Shown: one piece after another, positions 19,753 to 29,971 of the stretch
How the letters are laid out: every line of letters begins with the position of its first letter
How positions within the stretch are numbered: the stretch's first letter is position 1
NCBI GenBank assembly: GCA_015179125.1
Contig: WHVA01000008.1
Location: 372,001 to 436,000 of the forward strand
Origin: Gautieria morchelliformis
Lineage: Eukaryota; Basidiomycota; Agaricomycetes; Gomphales; Gomphaceae
Length of the DNA: 64,000 nucleotides
Direction of reading: 5' to 3'
Notes under the pieces: generated by a model
Database searches by the model: none
What the model was told of the DNA's origin: nothing
The model's input: the letters and a program-made list of their open reading frames with translations, nothing else
Program-made: the position numbers and the translations under genes

Positions 19753-22700
19753 GATGTGTGCCCCTGCTGCCTGTACATAACCGGTTTGCCTGTCTTGAAG
19801 TAGAGAATGAAAAGCCCCCACTCCCCTCACTTCGTACAGACCCGCCGGATAAAGTCACACAAAAACCAAATCTGACACCCCATCCATCCCGCATCCGCCC
19901 TTGGGAGAGACGCCTTCCGAAGCGCTATGTTGTTGCTGCCACCCCTGGCCCCAAGTCACTAGTCATTAAGGTGGAGATCCAGACGACAGATACGGCGGAA
20001 GTCAAATCCGGACCCGCCCTTGTCGATTGCGGGGCCACTGGTCAGTTTATGGACCGGGACTATGTGGAACGGAACCGACTGACCACGCGGAAGTTGCAAC
20101 GTGCAATCCCGGTGTTCAATGTGGATGGAAGCCCCAATGAGGCAGGGTCCATCACGGAGATAGTAGACACAATTCTCCGCTACGATGGACACTCAGAACG
20201 CACTTCCTTTGCAGTCACCAGCCTGGGGAAGCAGGACATCATCCTCGGGTTTACCTGGCTTCAGGAGCACAACCCGGAGATCAATTGGCAGACTCGGAAG
20301 GTACTGATGAGTCGATGCCCAGCTAAGTGTCACATGTGCAGGTCGGAACTGCGGAAGGAGCGCCAGGAGCAGCGGAAGACCGAACGGCTCATACAGACAT
20401 GTCGTTCTGGCCCCCATCCACTGCTTGCAGAAGAAGACTCGGAAGCGGAATTTGAACCGGATCTCACTTCCGATTCCGATTCCGACGACATCCGACTCGG
20501 CCCGGAAGACATTCTGGCGGAAGGGGAGCGCTTGCTGTACGTAAACCTTCCGCCGGAAGCGGAACACATCCGCGCCACCGGAAATATTTCGCAACGCCTT
20601 GCTGAAGCCTCCAAGAGGTATGATAGAGTAGAGGCGGAAATTCCGGAGTACCTGCGAGAGTTCGAGGACGTCTTTTCCAAGGAGTCGTTTGATACCCTGC
20701 CTCCACGGAAGCTGTGGGACCACGCCATCGAGTTGGAGCCTGGGTCAAAGCCCACCAACTGCAAGGTCTACCCGCTGTCACCCAAGGAGCAGGTAGAGCT
20801 CGATGCGTTCCTTGCGGAAAACCTCCGTACGGGGAGGATCCGCCCCTCCAAGTCACCCATGGCATCTCCGGTGTTCTTCATCAAGAAGAAGGATGGCTCG
20901 CTCAGACTTGTGCAGGACTACCGGGCCTTGAATGCGATCACGATCAAGAACCGGTACCCCATTCCACTCATTTCCGAACTGATCACACAACTCCGCGGGG
21001 CGAGGTACTTCACTAAGCTGGATGTCCGCTGGGGCTTCAACAATGTCCGGATCCGGGAGGGAGACGAGTGGAAGGCCGCATTCCGCACCAATCGAGGACT
21101 CTTTGAGCCACAGGTCATGTTCTTTGGCCTCACCAACAGTCCCGCCACATTCCAGACGATGATGAATGACATTTTCCGTGACATGATAGCAGAAGGGGTT
21201 GTCTGCGTCTACCTCGATGACATCCTCATTTTCACGAAGACAATGTCCGAACATCGGGAAGTCGTGCGGAGAGTGCTGGAACGGCTCCGGGAGTACAACC
21301 TGTGTCTCAAGCCGGAAAAGTGCGAATTTGAGCGGACGCGGATAGAGTATCTTGGGGTGATTGTGTCGGAAGGAAAGGTGGAAATGGACCCAGTCAAAGT
21401 TTCCGGTGTATCGGATTGGCCCGTGCCGCGAAACAAGAAGGAGGTCCAGTCCTTCATTGGGTTTGTCAATTTCTACCGGCGGTTCATCAAGGACTTCTCC
21501 TGCCACGCCCGTGCCCTCTTCGACCTCACCAAGAAGGAGGTTGGATGGCGGTGGGGAGAGCCGGAACAGACTTCCTTTGACAAACTCAAGGAGCTGATCA
21601 CTTCCGCCCCGGTCCTGATCTTTCCCGACGACTCTCGCCCTTATCGAGTCGAGGCGGATTCTTCCGACGCAGCTACCGGAGCGGTCTTGTCACAGCAGTC
21701 ATCGGAAGATGGTGGGGGGTGGCATCCGATTGCCTTCTTCTCTAAGAGCCTTAGTCCGGTCGAGCGGAACTATGAGATCCATGACAAGGAGATGCTGGCA
21801 ATCATCCGAGCGCTGGAGGAGTGGCGACACTTCCTCGAGGGTGCTCTATGCTCTTTTGAGATCTGGACAGACCACAAGAACCTCGAGTATTTCCGCACGG
21901 CTAAGAAGCTGAACCGACGACAAGCACGGTGGTCCCTACACCTGTCCCGGTTTGACTTCATGCTCCACCACCGCCCCGGCCGCACCATGGGCAAGCCCGA
22001 TGCCCTATCCCGCCGCGCGGATCACGGAAGCGGAAGTGGAGACAACGCGGATATGACACTGCTCCGCCCAAGTCTCTTTGCAATCCGTGCCCTAGAAGGA
22101 GTAACTGCAGTTGGGGCGGAAGCGGAAATGCTCCGGGATATCCGGAGGCAGTACCGGAATGGAGAGAAGGAGGAGTCGGTGGTGAAGGCAGTGGAGGAAC
22201 TCCGGAAGGGGCACTCACGGTCTGTACGGGCAGCAGAATGGTCGGAACGTGATGGACTGCTCCACTTCAGAGGCAAGGTCTATGTTCCGGGTGGGGCGGA
22301 CCTCCGCCGTCGCATCGTGTCCCAGCACCATGACACACGGGTCGCTGGGCATGCTGGCAGGTGGAAGACGCTGGAGTTAGTGGCTCGGAATTACTGGTGG
22401 CCTCAGATATCCCGCTACATCGGACAGTACGTGAAGACGTGTGACCTTTGTCTCCGAACCAAAGCGCAACGACGTCCGCCCGTTGGAGAACTTGTTCCGC
22501 TCCCGATTCCCGAATCCCGCTGGGACACCATCAGTGTCGACTTCATCGTTGAACTCCCAGAGTCTCATGGCTACGACGCGATCATGAACGTCGTGGATTC
22601 GGTGAGCAAGGTGTCCCACTTCATTCCGACGCACACGACGATCACAGCCCTCGGAGCGGCCCGCCTGTTCCTTGCACATGTCTGGAAGTTGCATGGGCTC

Positions 22701-23879
22701 CCGAAGCAAGTCGTTTCCGACCGAGGTCCGCAGTTTGTCGCGGAACTGACTCGGGAGCTCTACCGCCTGCTCGGCATAAAGCTGGCTACCACCACAGCGT
22801 ACCATCCGCAGGGTGACGGACAGACGGAACGGGTCAATCAGGAGTTGGAGCAATATCTCCGCCTCTTTGTCAATGAGAGGCAGGATGACTGGGATGAGTT
22901 ACTTCCGCTGGCGGAATTCCAATACAACAACCATGTCCATTCCGCCACGCAACAGACTCCCTTCATGCTTGACTCCGGACGACACCCGCGGATGGGCTTC
23001 GAACCACGCCAGGCTGACTCCCGACTCGAGACGGTCAATGAGTTCCGAGACCGCATGGACTCCACCCTTTCGGAAGCCAAGTCGGCCCTTGCGAAGGCCA
23101 AGGATGACATGGCAAGGTACTACAACCGACGCCGGGTTCCTGCCCCAGAGTACCAAGTTGGAGACAAGGTGTACCTAGATGCAAGTGACATCCGCACCAC
23201 ACGCCCTTCGCAGAAGCTTGCCCACCGCTACCTTGGGCCCTTCACAGTGACGCGGAGGGTTGGACGGAATGCATACCGCCTCCGACTTCCGATGTCCATG
23301 TCCCGCCTCCACCCCGTCTTCAACGTGGTGAAGTTACTCCCTATGCTTGAGGACCCAATTCCACGTCGGAAGGCTCATCTGCCACCTCCACCAGAAATTG
23401 TAGATGGGGAAGAGCACTACGTGGTAGAACGGATCCTGGACAGCCGGTTTGTGCGAGGACGACTCCAATTCCTCGTGAAATGGGAAGGGTATGGGTACGA
23501 GGAGAATTCGTGGGTCCCGGAGCAAGATGTTTCCGCTCCTGACAAACTCCGGGAGTTCTACAGGACACATCCAGGCGCCCCTCGCCGAATCCGCTCGCTG
23601 GCATTTCAATCCCTTGTGTCCCGTGCTTCGAGGACGCAGCACGCTAGAGGGGGGGTGATGTCAGGGGACACCCTGTTTTCCATTTCCAGTTCCGACACCA
23701 CACCCAGTTCCGACTCCATTTCCGACTCCGCTTCCGGTTCCGATTCCATCTCCGCATCCGCTTTCGGGAACAATTCCGCTTCTGGGAGAACTTCCACCAG
23801 TTCCGTTCGCCTTGCCAGTTCCACTCCAATTTCCAACTTCCGCCCCGGAACAGTGTTGGAAATCAAGCGACTCGCATAA
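19590..23879 (+). CDS. pol: Gyp-2 Pol (PR, RT, RNase H, IN, chromodomain)
   Basis: The pol frame is open from 19590 and overlaps gag by about 160 nt in the -1 frame, so a -1 frameshift is the likely route of expression. Domains in order: retropepsin with VDCGATGQF (Cys after the catalytic Asp); RT with LVQDYRALN, FFGLTNSPATFQ and the catalytic VYLDDIL; RNase H with VEADSSDAATGAV and TDHKNLEYF; integrase with an HHCC finger (HHDTRVAGHAGR, CDLCLRTKA), catalytic SVDFI, SDRGPQF and QTERVNQELEQYLR; then a chromodomain (HYVVERILDSRFVRGR, LVKWEGYGYEENSW). All catalytic residues are present and there is no internal stop. The frame runs on through the purine tract and 73 codons into the 3' LTR before TAA, giving a Ser-rich tail encoded by the TTCCG block. 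Confidence 0.95.
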   Translation, partial: YPAYDHRGETRDPSRVPRACRHKRSAHCGRAFRKCGTWSTGSGRCVGFCDTQRVRCVPLLPVHNRFACLEVENEKPPLPSLRTDPPDKVTQKPNLTPHPSRIRPWERRLPKRYVVAATPGPKSLVIKVEIQTTDTAEVKSGPALVDCGATGQFMDRDYVERNRLTTRKLQRAIPVFNVDGSPNEAGSITEIVDTILRYDGHSERTSFAVTSLGKQDIILGFTWLQEHNPEINWQTRKVLMSRCPAKCHMCRSELRKERQEQRKTERLIQTCRSGPHPLLAEEDSEAEFEPDLTSDSDSDDIRLGPEDILAEGERLLYVNLPPEAEHIRATGNISQRLAEASKRYDRVEAEIPEYLREFEDVFSKESFDTLPPRKLWDHAIELEPGSKPTNCKVYPLSPKEQVELDAFLAENLRTGRIRPSKSPMASPVFFIKKKDGSLRLVQDYRALNAITIKNRYPIPLISELITQLRGARYFTKLDVRWGFNNVRIREGDEWKAAFRTNRGLFEPQVMFFGLTNSPATFQTMMNDIFRDMIAEGVVCVYLDDILIFTKTMSEHREVVRRVLERLREYNLCLKPEKCEFERTRIEYLGVIVSEGKVEMDPVKVSGVSDWPVPRNKKEVQSFIGFVNFYRRFIKDFSCHARALFDLTKKEVGWRWGEPEQTSFDKLKELITSAPVLIFPDDSRPYRVEADSSDAATGAVLSQQSSEDGGGWHPIAFFSKSLSPVERNYEIHDKEMLAIIRALEEWRHFLEGALCSFEIWTDHKNLEYFRTAKKLNRRQARWSLHLSRFDFMLHHRPGRTMGKPDALSRRADHGSGSGDNADMTLLRPSLFAIRALEGVTAVGAEAEMLRDIRRQYRNGEKEESVVKAVEELRKGHSRSVRAAEWSERDGLLHFRGKVYVPGGADLRRRIVSQHHDTRVAGHAGRWKTLELVARNYWWPQISRYIGQYVKTCDLCLRTKAQRRPPVGELVPLPIPESRWDTISVDFIVELPESHGYDAIMNVVDSVSKVSHFIPTHTTITALGAARLFLAHVWKLHGLPKQVVSDRGPQFVAELTRELYRLLGIKLATTTAYHPQGDGQTERVNQELEQYLRLFVNERQDDWDELLPLAEFQYNNHVHSATQQTPFMLDSGRHPRMGFEPRQADSRLETVNEFRDRMDSTLSEAKSALAKAKDDMARYYNRRRVPAPEYQVGDKVYLDASDIRTTRPSQKLAHRYLGPFTVTRRVGRNAYRLRLPMSMSRLHPVFNVVKLLPMLEDPIPRRKAHLPPPPEIVDGEEHYVVERILDSRFVRGRLQFLVKWEGYGYEENSWVPEQDVSAPDKLREFYRTHPGAPRRIRSLAFQSLVSRASRTQHARGGVMSGDTLFSISSSDTTPSSDSISDSASGSDSISASAFGNNSASGRTSTSSVRLASSTPISNFRPGTVLEIKRLA
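23646..23658 (+). promoter_or_regulatory. Gyp-2 polypurine tract
   Basis: The G-run AGAGGGGGGG followed by TGA directly precedes the 3' LTR and lies inside the pol reading frame. Confidence 0.85.
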
Positions 23880-24138
23880 TAGGTGGCATCAAGGGTCGAT
23901 CAAGGGTCAGGGGGATGCAGGGTTGATGGCGGGTGCCAAGCGTTGTCCCTGGCTGCGCAGCGTAGTATAATACGGGCTCGCTGACATTGGGGGTCCTTAG
24001 ACTTTTCTCTTTGGATTTCCCCTTGTCAGGTGAGAACCCCCTCTCTTGTATGCTCTGTTCATTTATACATACTTTGGATTTCCCCTTGTCAGTTGTGTGG
24101 TAGTGTGATCTCCACGACTAGCCAGGGTTGCCCTTACA
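23659..24138 (+). repeat. Gyp-2 3' LTR
   Basis: It is nearly identical to the 5' LTR, running TGTCAGGGGACACC to GGTTGCCCTTACA. Its first 220 bp also encode the Ser-rich C-terminal tail of Pol. The right flank GTTGG completes the target duplication. Confidence 0.95.
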
Positions 24139-24143
24139 GTTGG

Positions 24144-24396
24144 CGAGGTTGGGGAGAAGGTCTGCGAGTTGCTGGGGGAGTTTAGGGCAGTGAATGATAG
24201 GATGAACAGGGCGGATGTGGAATTCACAAGGATAAGGAGGAGGCGGAATTACTTGAAGCGGATGCAGGGGGCGAGAGACTTGGCGAATTATGGGGGACAT
24301 GGGGGTCTGGTGGAGCGAAGTAGTAGTAGTAATGAGGAGGAGTCAGGTGAGGATAGCGAGGGGAACGAGGAGGAAGATATGAGGGTGTTGGAGTAA
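24144..24396 (+). CDS. Antisense extra gene of Gyp-1, 3' part
   Basis: When Gyp-2 and one GTTGG are removed, the frame 17333-17901 continues here without a shift. The C-terminal part reads as a basic helix (EFTRIRRRRNYLKRM) and then a Ser/Glu-rich acidic tail (SSSSNEEESGEDSEGNEEE) ending MRVLE and TAA. A pyrimidine-rich stretch (about 24420-24460) and the convergent end of Gyp-1 pol follow. That the split frame is still open suggests the gene was intact when Gyp-2 arrived. Confidence 0.7.
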
Positions 24397-24516
24397 CTAA
24401 CTAAGGGAATAATGGAATTTCTTGGTCTTTTTCTTTTTCTTTTTGTTTGTTGTTCAATTGCGAGGATTTTTTGTTATCTAACTACTGGGGGTCATGGGGG
24501 TTAAACAAGGAAACGG

Positions 24517-25425
24517 TCATAGGGCAGTCAAAGGTCCTGGCTTGGCCGGGTAAGACTCGTGGAAGTCAGTGACCAGCTCCGAGGCATGATCAAGCTCGGA
24601 AGTGAGGATCCATGAGGTTTCTTTGTCGGTACCTTCGTAACCAGTCCACCTAATGAGATAGAGCAGCTTGCAGCTCTTGTGTCTATTATTGATCTTCGAG
24701 TCGAGGATATCGGAGACTTCGAACTCGGGCTCACCGTCGATAACGACTGGGGGCAGAGGCGGCTGACCCTGGTTTGGGATGGTGTTGGGCCAGGCTGGTT
24801 CAAGCATGGATACATGAAATACTGGATGGACTGAATGCATGTGTTCTGGAAGTCGAAGGGTGAAGGAGTGAGTACCCGCTCAGGAAATGATCTCAAAAGG
24901 ACCCAAAAACCTCTCAGCGAGCTTCTTAGTGGGCAGAGTTGTTCTGAAGTACTGTGCCTTTACAAAGGCGAGGGATCCTACTTGGAAATCAGGGGCGGGC
25001 TTGCGATGAACATCGGCCAAGGCTTGGTAGGTCTTCTGAGCCTCGAGGATGGTGTGGCAAAGTTCTTGGTGAAGCTCGTCCAGGTCTACCACGAAGTCTC
25101 AAGCTCATGCCGAGGCGAGGTCGCGCTCGGGGTGAACTGCGAGGTTCGGGTGGTAACCCTTGTTAGCAAAGAATGGGGATATACCAGTGGTTGCGCTAGG
25201 CACATTGTTGTAAGCGAACTCGGCTAGGGGAAGGAGCGAAGCCCAGTTGGACTGCTGATAGTTGCAGTAAATCCTGAGGTACTGTTCCAAGGTCTCGTTA
25301 GCGCACTTGGTCTGGCCGTCACCCTCAGGATGATATCCCGAGGTGAAATGCAACCGCATGTCCAAGGCTTTCCCTAGAGAACGCCAGAAGTGCAAGACAA
25401 ACTCTGAACCCCTGTCCGAGGTGAC
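24517..25425 (-). pseudogene. Gyp-1 integrase C-terminal part and chromodomain
   Basis: Continuing the integrase after a Copia-B LTR, the minus frame reads TSDRGSEFVLHFWRSLGKAL, YHPEGDGQT, NETLEQYLR (catalytic Glu), SVHPVFHVSMLEPAWP and a chromodomain with EFEVSDILDSKINNR and YLIRWTGYEGTDKETSW, ending PGPLTAL. TGA stops interrupt it at 25105-25107 (Arg in Gyp-3) and 24880-24882. The chromodomain should target insertion to marked chromatin in a live element. Confidence 0.92.
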
Positions 25426-25430
25426 GTATG

Positions 25431-25919
25431 TGTTAGCAACTAGGGACTATGGCAGGGAAGGTTAGGTAGAGTTCTTAGAAAGCTAGAATCAAATACACTC
25501 TCTCAGTGAATTTATTGTCACTGATATATTAATACAGTACCTAGAATCAAATACACTACATGATTTTCAGTCAACATGCTATGTAAATATGAAGAATACT
25601 ACTCGCCTCTCTCAGTGAATTTATTGTCACTGAGAGAGGAGTACAATCCTGTCTCAGAAGGCATATACGTGCACCCGGCCCTTTAGCGCCCAAGGGCTCG
25701 CGCGTCGAAGTCATTTCAAACTCCGCTGGGTGCAGCCGCCTGTGAAAGTAGAAATAACAGAATGAAATGGAGAGATAGAGAGTGACTGGAAAATTTCGAA
25801 AATAAGCAGAGAAATGGATGCATGGTACAAGAACAATGTGAGAAACAATTGGAAACACCACACAATAAATTGAACATATTATGCTTGATTTTGGTGCAGG
25901 AGCATAAATGCACCCAACA
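25431..25919 (-). repeat. Copia-B solo LTR in the Gyp-1 integrase
   Basis: It runs TGTTAGCAACTAGG to GCACCCAACA on the plus strand with a perfect 5-bp duplication GTATG (25426-25430 and 25920-25924). It interrupts the integrase between GVPSY and VTSDRG. The inner part is a diverged version of the Copia-B LTR with the same CTCTCTCAGTGAA stem-loops. Confidence 0.92.
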
Positions 25920-25924
25920 GTATG

Positions 25925-26501
25925 AGGGGACTCCATGCTTGGAAAAGACATGGAGGACGAAGAGGTGGGCAAGCTCTTGTGAGGTTATCTTGTCTGTGGT
26001 TGGAATGAAGATAACCTGCTTAGTGAAGCGGTCAACAATCACTAGTATGGAGGTGAACTCGGATGAAGGTGGGAGCTGCTCAATGAAATCCATAGAGATG
26101 GAATTCCAAGGCTTCTCGGGAACGGGGAGTTGTTTCAGGAGACCATAGGGCTTGTGACATTGTGGCTTGCTTCGCATACAAGTGGTGCAAGTCTTGCAAT
26201 ACTCCTTGACAAAGGATCTAATCCCTGGCCAAGTGTAGTCTCGTCGGATCAGCTCCAAGGTCTTGTTGACCCCGAAGTGTCCCGAGAGAATGTGGTCATG
26301 CTTGTATTGCAGGATGCGAAGTCGAAGGTCTTGGGCCGCTGGAACATAGGTTCTGTTGTCAAGCTTGAGGAAGCCCTTGGGGTCTGTGGTCCACCTTGGG
26401 TCATTAACCAAGCTGAGGTGCAACTTGGCTATGGGGTCCGAGGGGAGGTTCGCTAGTATGTCTGCTCGGATCTGCTCGGTATCAAGCATCGAAGCGGCTC
26501 A
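25925..26501 (-). pseudogene. Gyp-1 integrase N-terminal part
   Basis: The minus frame carries YVPAAQDLRLRILQ, the HHCC finger (HDHILSGHFG, CKTCTTCMRSK), the first catalytic Asp in SMDFIEQLP, and stops at the LTR after FSKHGVPSY. A TGA at 26499-26501 separates it from the RT/RNase H frame but lies in the same frame. Confidence 0.92.
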
Positions 26502-27990
26502 GAGTATGACGGGAGCGAGGTTAGTAGCTCTAAGGGACGATGCCAGCTGGTGTTGAGTAAACACTGGCCGTAGGTTCTGTGGGTTTATGGTGGCATAGTC
26601 GCTATTCCCCTCTTTAAGGTAGACGTCCCATTGTCTAGTGAGAGAGTCAGGCTTCGTTCCGAGGCGACCAGGTCGAAAACGGATGGCGAGGTTGAATTGG
26701 GAAAGGTATTCTGACCACCGAGCTTGTCGACGGGTCAAGAGCTTGGTTGTTGAAAAGTATTTGAGGTTCTTATGATCGGTTATAACGTCGACAGGGTCGC
26801 CAGAACCCTTGAGGTAGTGTCGCCAGCGTTGAAACGCTTCAAAAATTGCTAGGAGCTCCTTGTCATGAACATCGTAGTTGAGCTCGGTAGAGGTGAATGT
26901 GCAGGAGTGGAAAGTGACGGGATGAAGTTCGCCTTCCGAGGTTCGCAACGATAAGATTGCCGCTAAAGCGTAATCTGAAGCATCAGTCTCTACGATTAGT
27001 GGAAGATCAGGAATCCAGTGGGTAAGGATAGGAGCAGTAGTGAACGCCTTTTTCAACAGGTTGAAGGCTTGTCGACAATCCTCGGAAAAGTTCCAAGGGG
27101 TACCCTTGCAGGTAAGTCGGGTGAGAGGAATGGTGATGTCGGAGTAGTTGTGAATGAAACGTCGGTAGAAATTGGCGAAACCGAGGAAAGATTGGATGTC
27201 ATGAACTTTGCGAGGTTCAGGCCAGTCTTGAATGACCTTTACCTTATCGTCTGCCATAGTGAGACCCTCGGGAGAGAGTATGTAGCCAAGGAATTCAACC
27301 AAATCGCGATGAAACTCGCATTTGTCCTCTTTGGTAAAGAGGTTGTTGAGTCGCAGTCGTCGCAAGACTTCCTTGACATGTTCAACATGTTTGGAGGGGT
27401 CACTGGAATAGATTAGAATGTCATCCAAGTATACCACCACACAAATGTCCAAAAGTTCGGCGAAAAACTCGTTCATGAACCTCTGGAAAGCAGCAAGGCC
27501 ATTAGTAAGACCAAATGGCATAACCAACCATTCAAATGACCCATAGCGAGTCCTGAAGGCGGTTTTCCATTCGTCACCCTCGGCCACCCGTACGAGGTGG
27601 TAAGCGTGATGAAGGTCAATCTTCGTATAGATCCGAGCATTCTTTGGAGCATCAAGTAAGTGAGCAATCAATGGCAATGGATACTGATCTTTTTTCGAGA
27701 TTTTGTTTAAGCCTCGGAAGTCGACACACAACCGAAGTGAGCCATCTTTTTTGCGAACAAACAATACCGGTGCACCATGAGGCGAGCGTGAAGGTCAGAT
27801 GAAACCGATGTTCAAGTGCTCGTCGATGAACTCGCGAAGTGCTTTGAGTTCAGAACCTAAGAGAGAGTAGATGGGGCCGATAGGCGGCGAGGTCCCTTCT
27901 TCAAGGTTGATCTTGATATCGTGGGGTCAGTGGGGAGCTAGACTGTCAGCGCGTGCTTTGCTGAAAACATCTGCAAATTCGTGATATACT
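26499..27990 (-). pseudogene. Gyp-1 reverse transcriptase and RNase H
   Basis: RT motifs in order: [35 protein letters not shown], the catalytic VVYLDDILIYS, and LGYILSPEGL; then RNase H with IVETDASDYALAAIL, HDKELLAIFEAF and ITDHKNLKYF. TGA stops at 27927-27929 and 27795-27797 precede the RT core, and a third at 26499-26501 ends RNase H; the core between is open for 421 codons. The polymerase site is intact, so death came mainly from CGA-to-TGA type changes. Confidence 0.93.
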
Positions 27991-27999
27991 TCGGGAACA

Positions 28000-28572
28000 T
28001 GTTTCTTAACATTCTCAGAAAGCTCGGAAGAGCTTTCTCCCGATGTTGCTCCTCAGGCGAGGAGCTCAGGCGAAGCCAGATTGAGCTGAAACACTTCGGA
28101 CCCTTCTAATATGGATGCGCGCATGAAAGTGGGTGCATTGATTAGGGACATGAGCGGTGCTTGCAACTTTGGAGGCGAGTTCTGAGGTGAGGGTGAAGGT
28201 GGAGGCGAAGATGCCGTAGGCGAAGTCGAAGTCGTAGCCGAAGCTGAGCGGGATGAAGTCGCCGTGGTCGCTAGAGTCGTAGTCAAATTGATGGTCTTGA
28301 AAGTAATACTGCCCAATACCCAGTCAATCGACAGATTGTAGCGGGTGAGCCAGTTGTGGCCAAGTACCACCAAGCAACTCGAGTCGAGTGAGGTTACGTA
28401 GAAGGTAACCCATTGTTGTTCACCAGTCGGAAAGCAGATACAGAGGTCTAGAGCTTGGGTAATGGTAGTGTTAGTACTACCATCAAATAGTTTCAAGACT
28501 ATAGGAGAGACAGGATAAGCAGGCATAGAGTACTTCTGGACAAATCTGGATTCAATAAAACAATCGCAAGAC
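28000..28572 (-). pseudogene. Gyp-1 protease, main part
   Basis: The minus frame includes PIVLKLFDGSTNTTI, FYVTSLDSSCLVVLGHNW and TRYNLSIDWVLG, the retropepsin flap and tail also seen in Gyp-3 (58651-59175). The active-site piece lies on the other side of an LTR-E, at 29846-29966, where DCGSSDCFI can be read across the junction. A Ser/Thr/Pro-rich linker follows. Confidence 0.85.
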
Positions 28573-29845
28573 TGTCAAGATTGGTTTTTAGGCGTTAATA
28601 TCGTGTATTAGTGAATACAGCTAATGCCCAAATAACTTGTGCGAATAAGTATGCCGTTCGGCGAATAGATGAACAAATGAATGTTCACAAGGTAAGAGGG
28701 TTGCCCGAACGGGGCTCACCCTATCTACAGTCGTAGCGAAATAGCCCGTGGCACTTGACGACGTAACGTGCAAGGTCTCATGGAAGGGCTGTCTAAGTCT
28801 CCACAATCCCTTTGCCGGCGAAGGTGCTCCTTCAGAGCCCTTTGCCAACAGCACAGAAAGTGGTTCAAAGGCTAAGGTAACGAAGATGGAGTATGAGAAC
28901 TCACCAGTGATGCCTAAGTCCTCTGCAAGTCGAAGATGGAAATCTCCAAGAGAAGGCTTAAGACTATGACCACAGTGAGGTCAAATTTGCACAAGATGAA
29001 CTACGTATGATAATTGAACTGGGGTATATACATGCGAATGTAAACTACTTATATTGAATGCTCGTAAGGTATCAGCGAATAGGAAAGAGGCCGTCACGGG
29101 TCAGGGTTGGATAGGGGTGCACAGTCATGATACAACATAGATGAAATAAACATACAATAGAATGAGAGAAGAGGGAGAACATGAAACGACGGAGAGTGAA
29201 GGTGGCGAAGACACCTGTGTATGAAATCATGTCTTGGGGCCCGCATATACACTGCCCTGCACAGGTTCTTCATCTACTGGGTTGATCCCACACGACCTAC
29301 GGCTAGGACGTCCCGCGAACGCACCCTGCTCATATGAACACCAAAAGGGGGTTGGATCGAGAAGCTGATGGAGTTACTGACGAGCCATCATGCCCTATAG
29401 GGATGTCGATCGTGATTTGATGGTGTGCCTGCTGGCGAATGATGCGAGCAGCGAATGGTCGTTCAGCGAAATGCGAGGAAGGGCGAACAGAGGTGACATA
29501 GAGGAGGAGAGGTGGAGGTGGAGGGCGAAGCCGAGCGAACACTGGGGAGGAGTAGCGAAAGGGGAAATGGGGATAACAAGGTGCAAGAAATACACAGGTC
29601 ATGACAATCCAATTACCAGAACAGCATCGGAAGAGGGTCGAGCAGAGGAGGTGGTAGACCCAGCGATGACTGCCAAGTCAGTCCAAAGATGTCGATCGTG
29701 CGTTTGACGGCGTGGCTATGGTAATTGGCGTGAACAGCAAGAATCGGTTGCCGAAAATGACAATGGTGATCGGAACGAACACGGAAATGGGGTGAGAAAT
29801 GGCAGGACAGAGCACCTGAGTATGAGAAATAAACACGTCATGACA
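28573..29845. repeat. LTR-E solo repeat in the Gyp-1 protease
   Basis: It runs TGTCAAGATTGG to ACACGTCATGACA, with the perfect 5-bp duplication AAGAC (28568-28572 and 29846-29850). Inverted TGTCA/TGACA ends and 5-bp duplication fit a solo LTR. GCGAA occurs seven times between 29434 and 29559. Coding potential is only spurious. Confidence 0.9.
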
Positions 29846-29971
29846 AAGACCCGCAGTCAACTAATGCAACAAAGGAGACGTCAGGAAGCGAAGGCGAGGT
29901 TAGATCTACATTAAGGGAATCTTTGGACAATGAATGAGAAGCAGCACTGAGTCTGAGCACATGGGTGAGGT
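29846..29971 (-). pseudogene. Gyp-1 protease start
   Basis: A 120-bp remnant between LTR-E and Copia-B. In the minus frame it ends with a chain leading into LVDCGS, the first half of the protease active site. It shows that LTR-E and Copia-B hit neighbouring positions of one gene. Confidence 0.75.

Larger units (their letters stand above)
17902..24138 (+). mobile_element. Gyp-2, full-length young chromovirus
   Basis: The element has a complete layout: 5' LTR 17902-18380, self-priming site, gag, pol, purine tract and 3' LTR 23659-24138. The 5-bp duplication GTTGG (17897-17901 and 24139-24143) is perfect. The two LTRs of about 480 bp differ at only two sites I could find (one G indel near the start, one A/G near 23833), so insertion is recent. 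Gag and pol are both open. It split the antisense gene of Gyp-1. Old relatives are at 5741-8591, 43877-44362 and 49405-53347. Confidence 0.97.

Noticed and set aside
20193..20723. Long open frames antisense to Gyp-2 pol
   Set aside because: Shadow frames with no domain; the opposite strand has a continuous pol with catalytic motifs. The equivalent plus-strand ORF at 5758-6534 is the same shadow of the old minus-strand copy.
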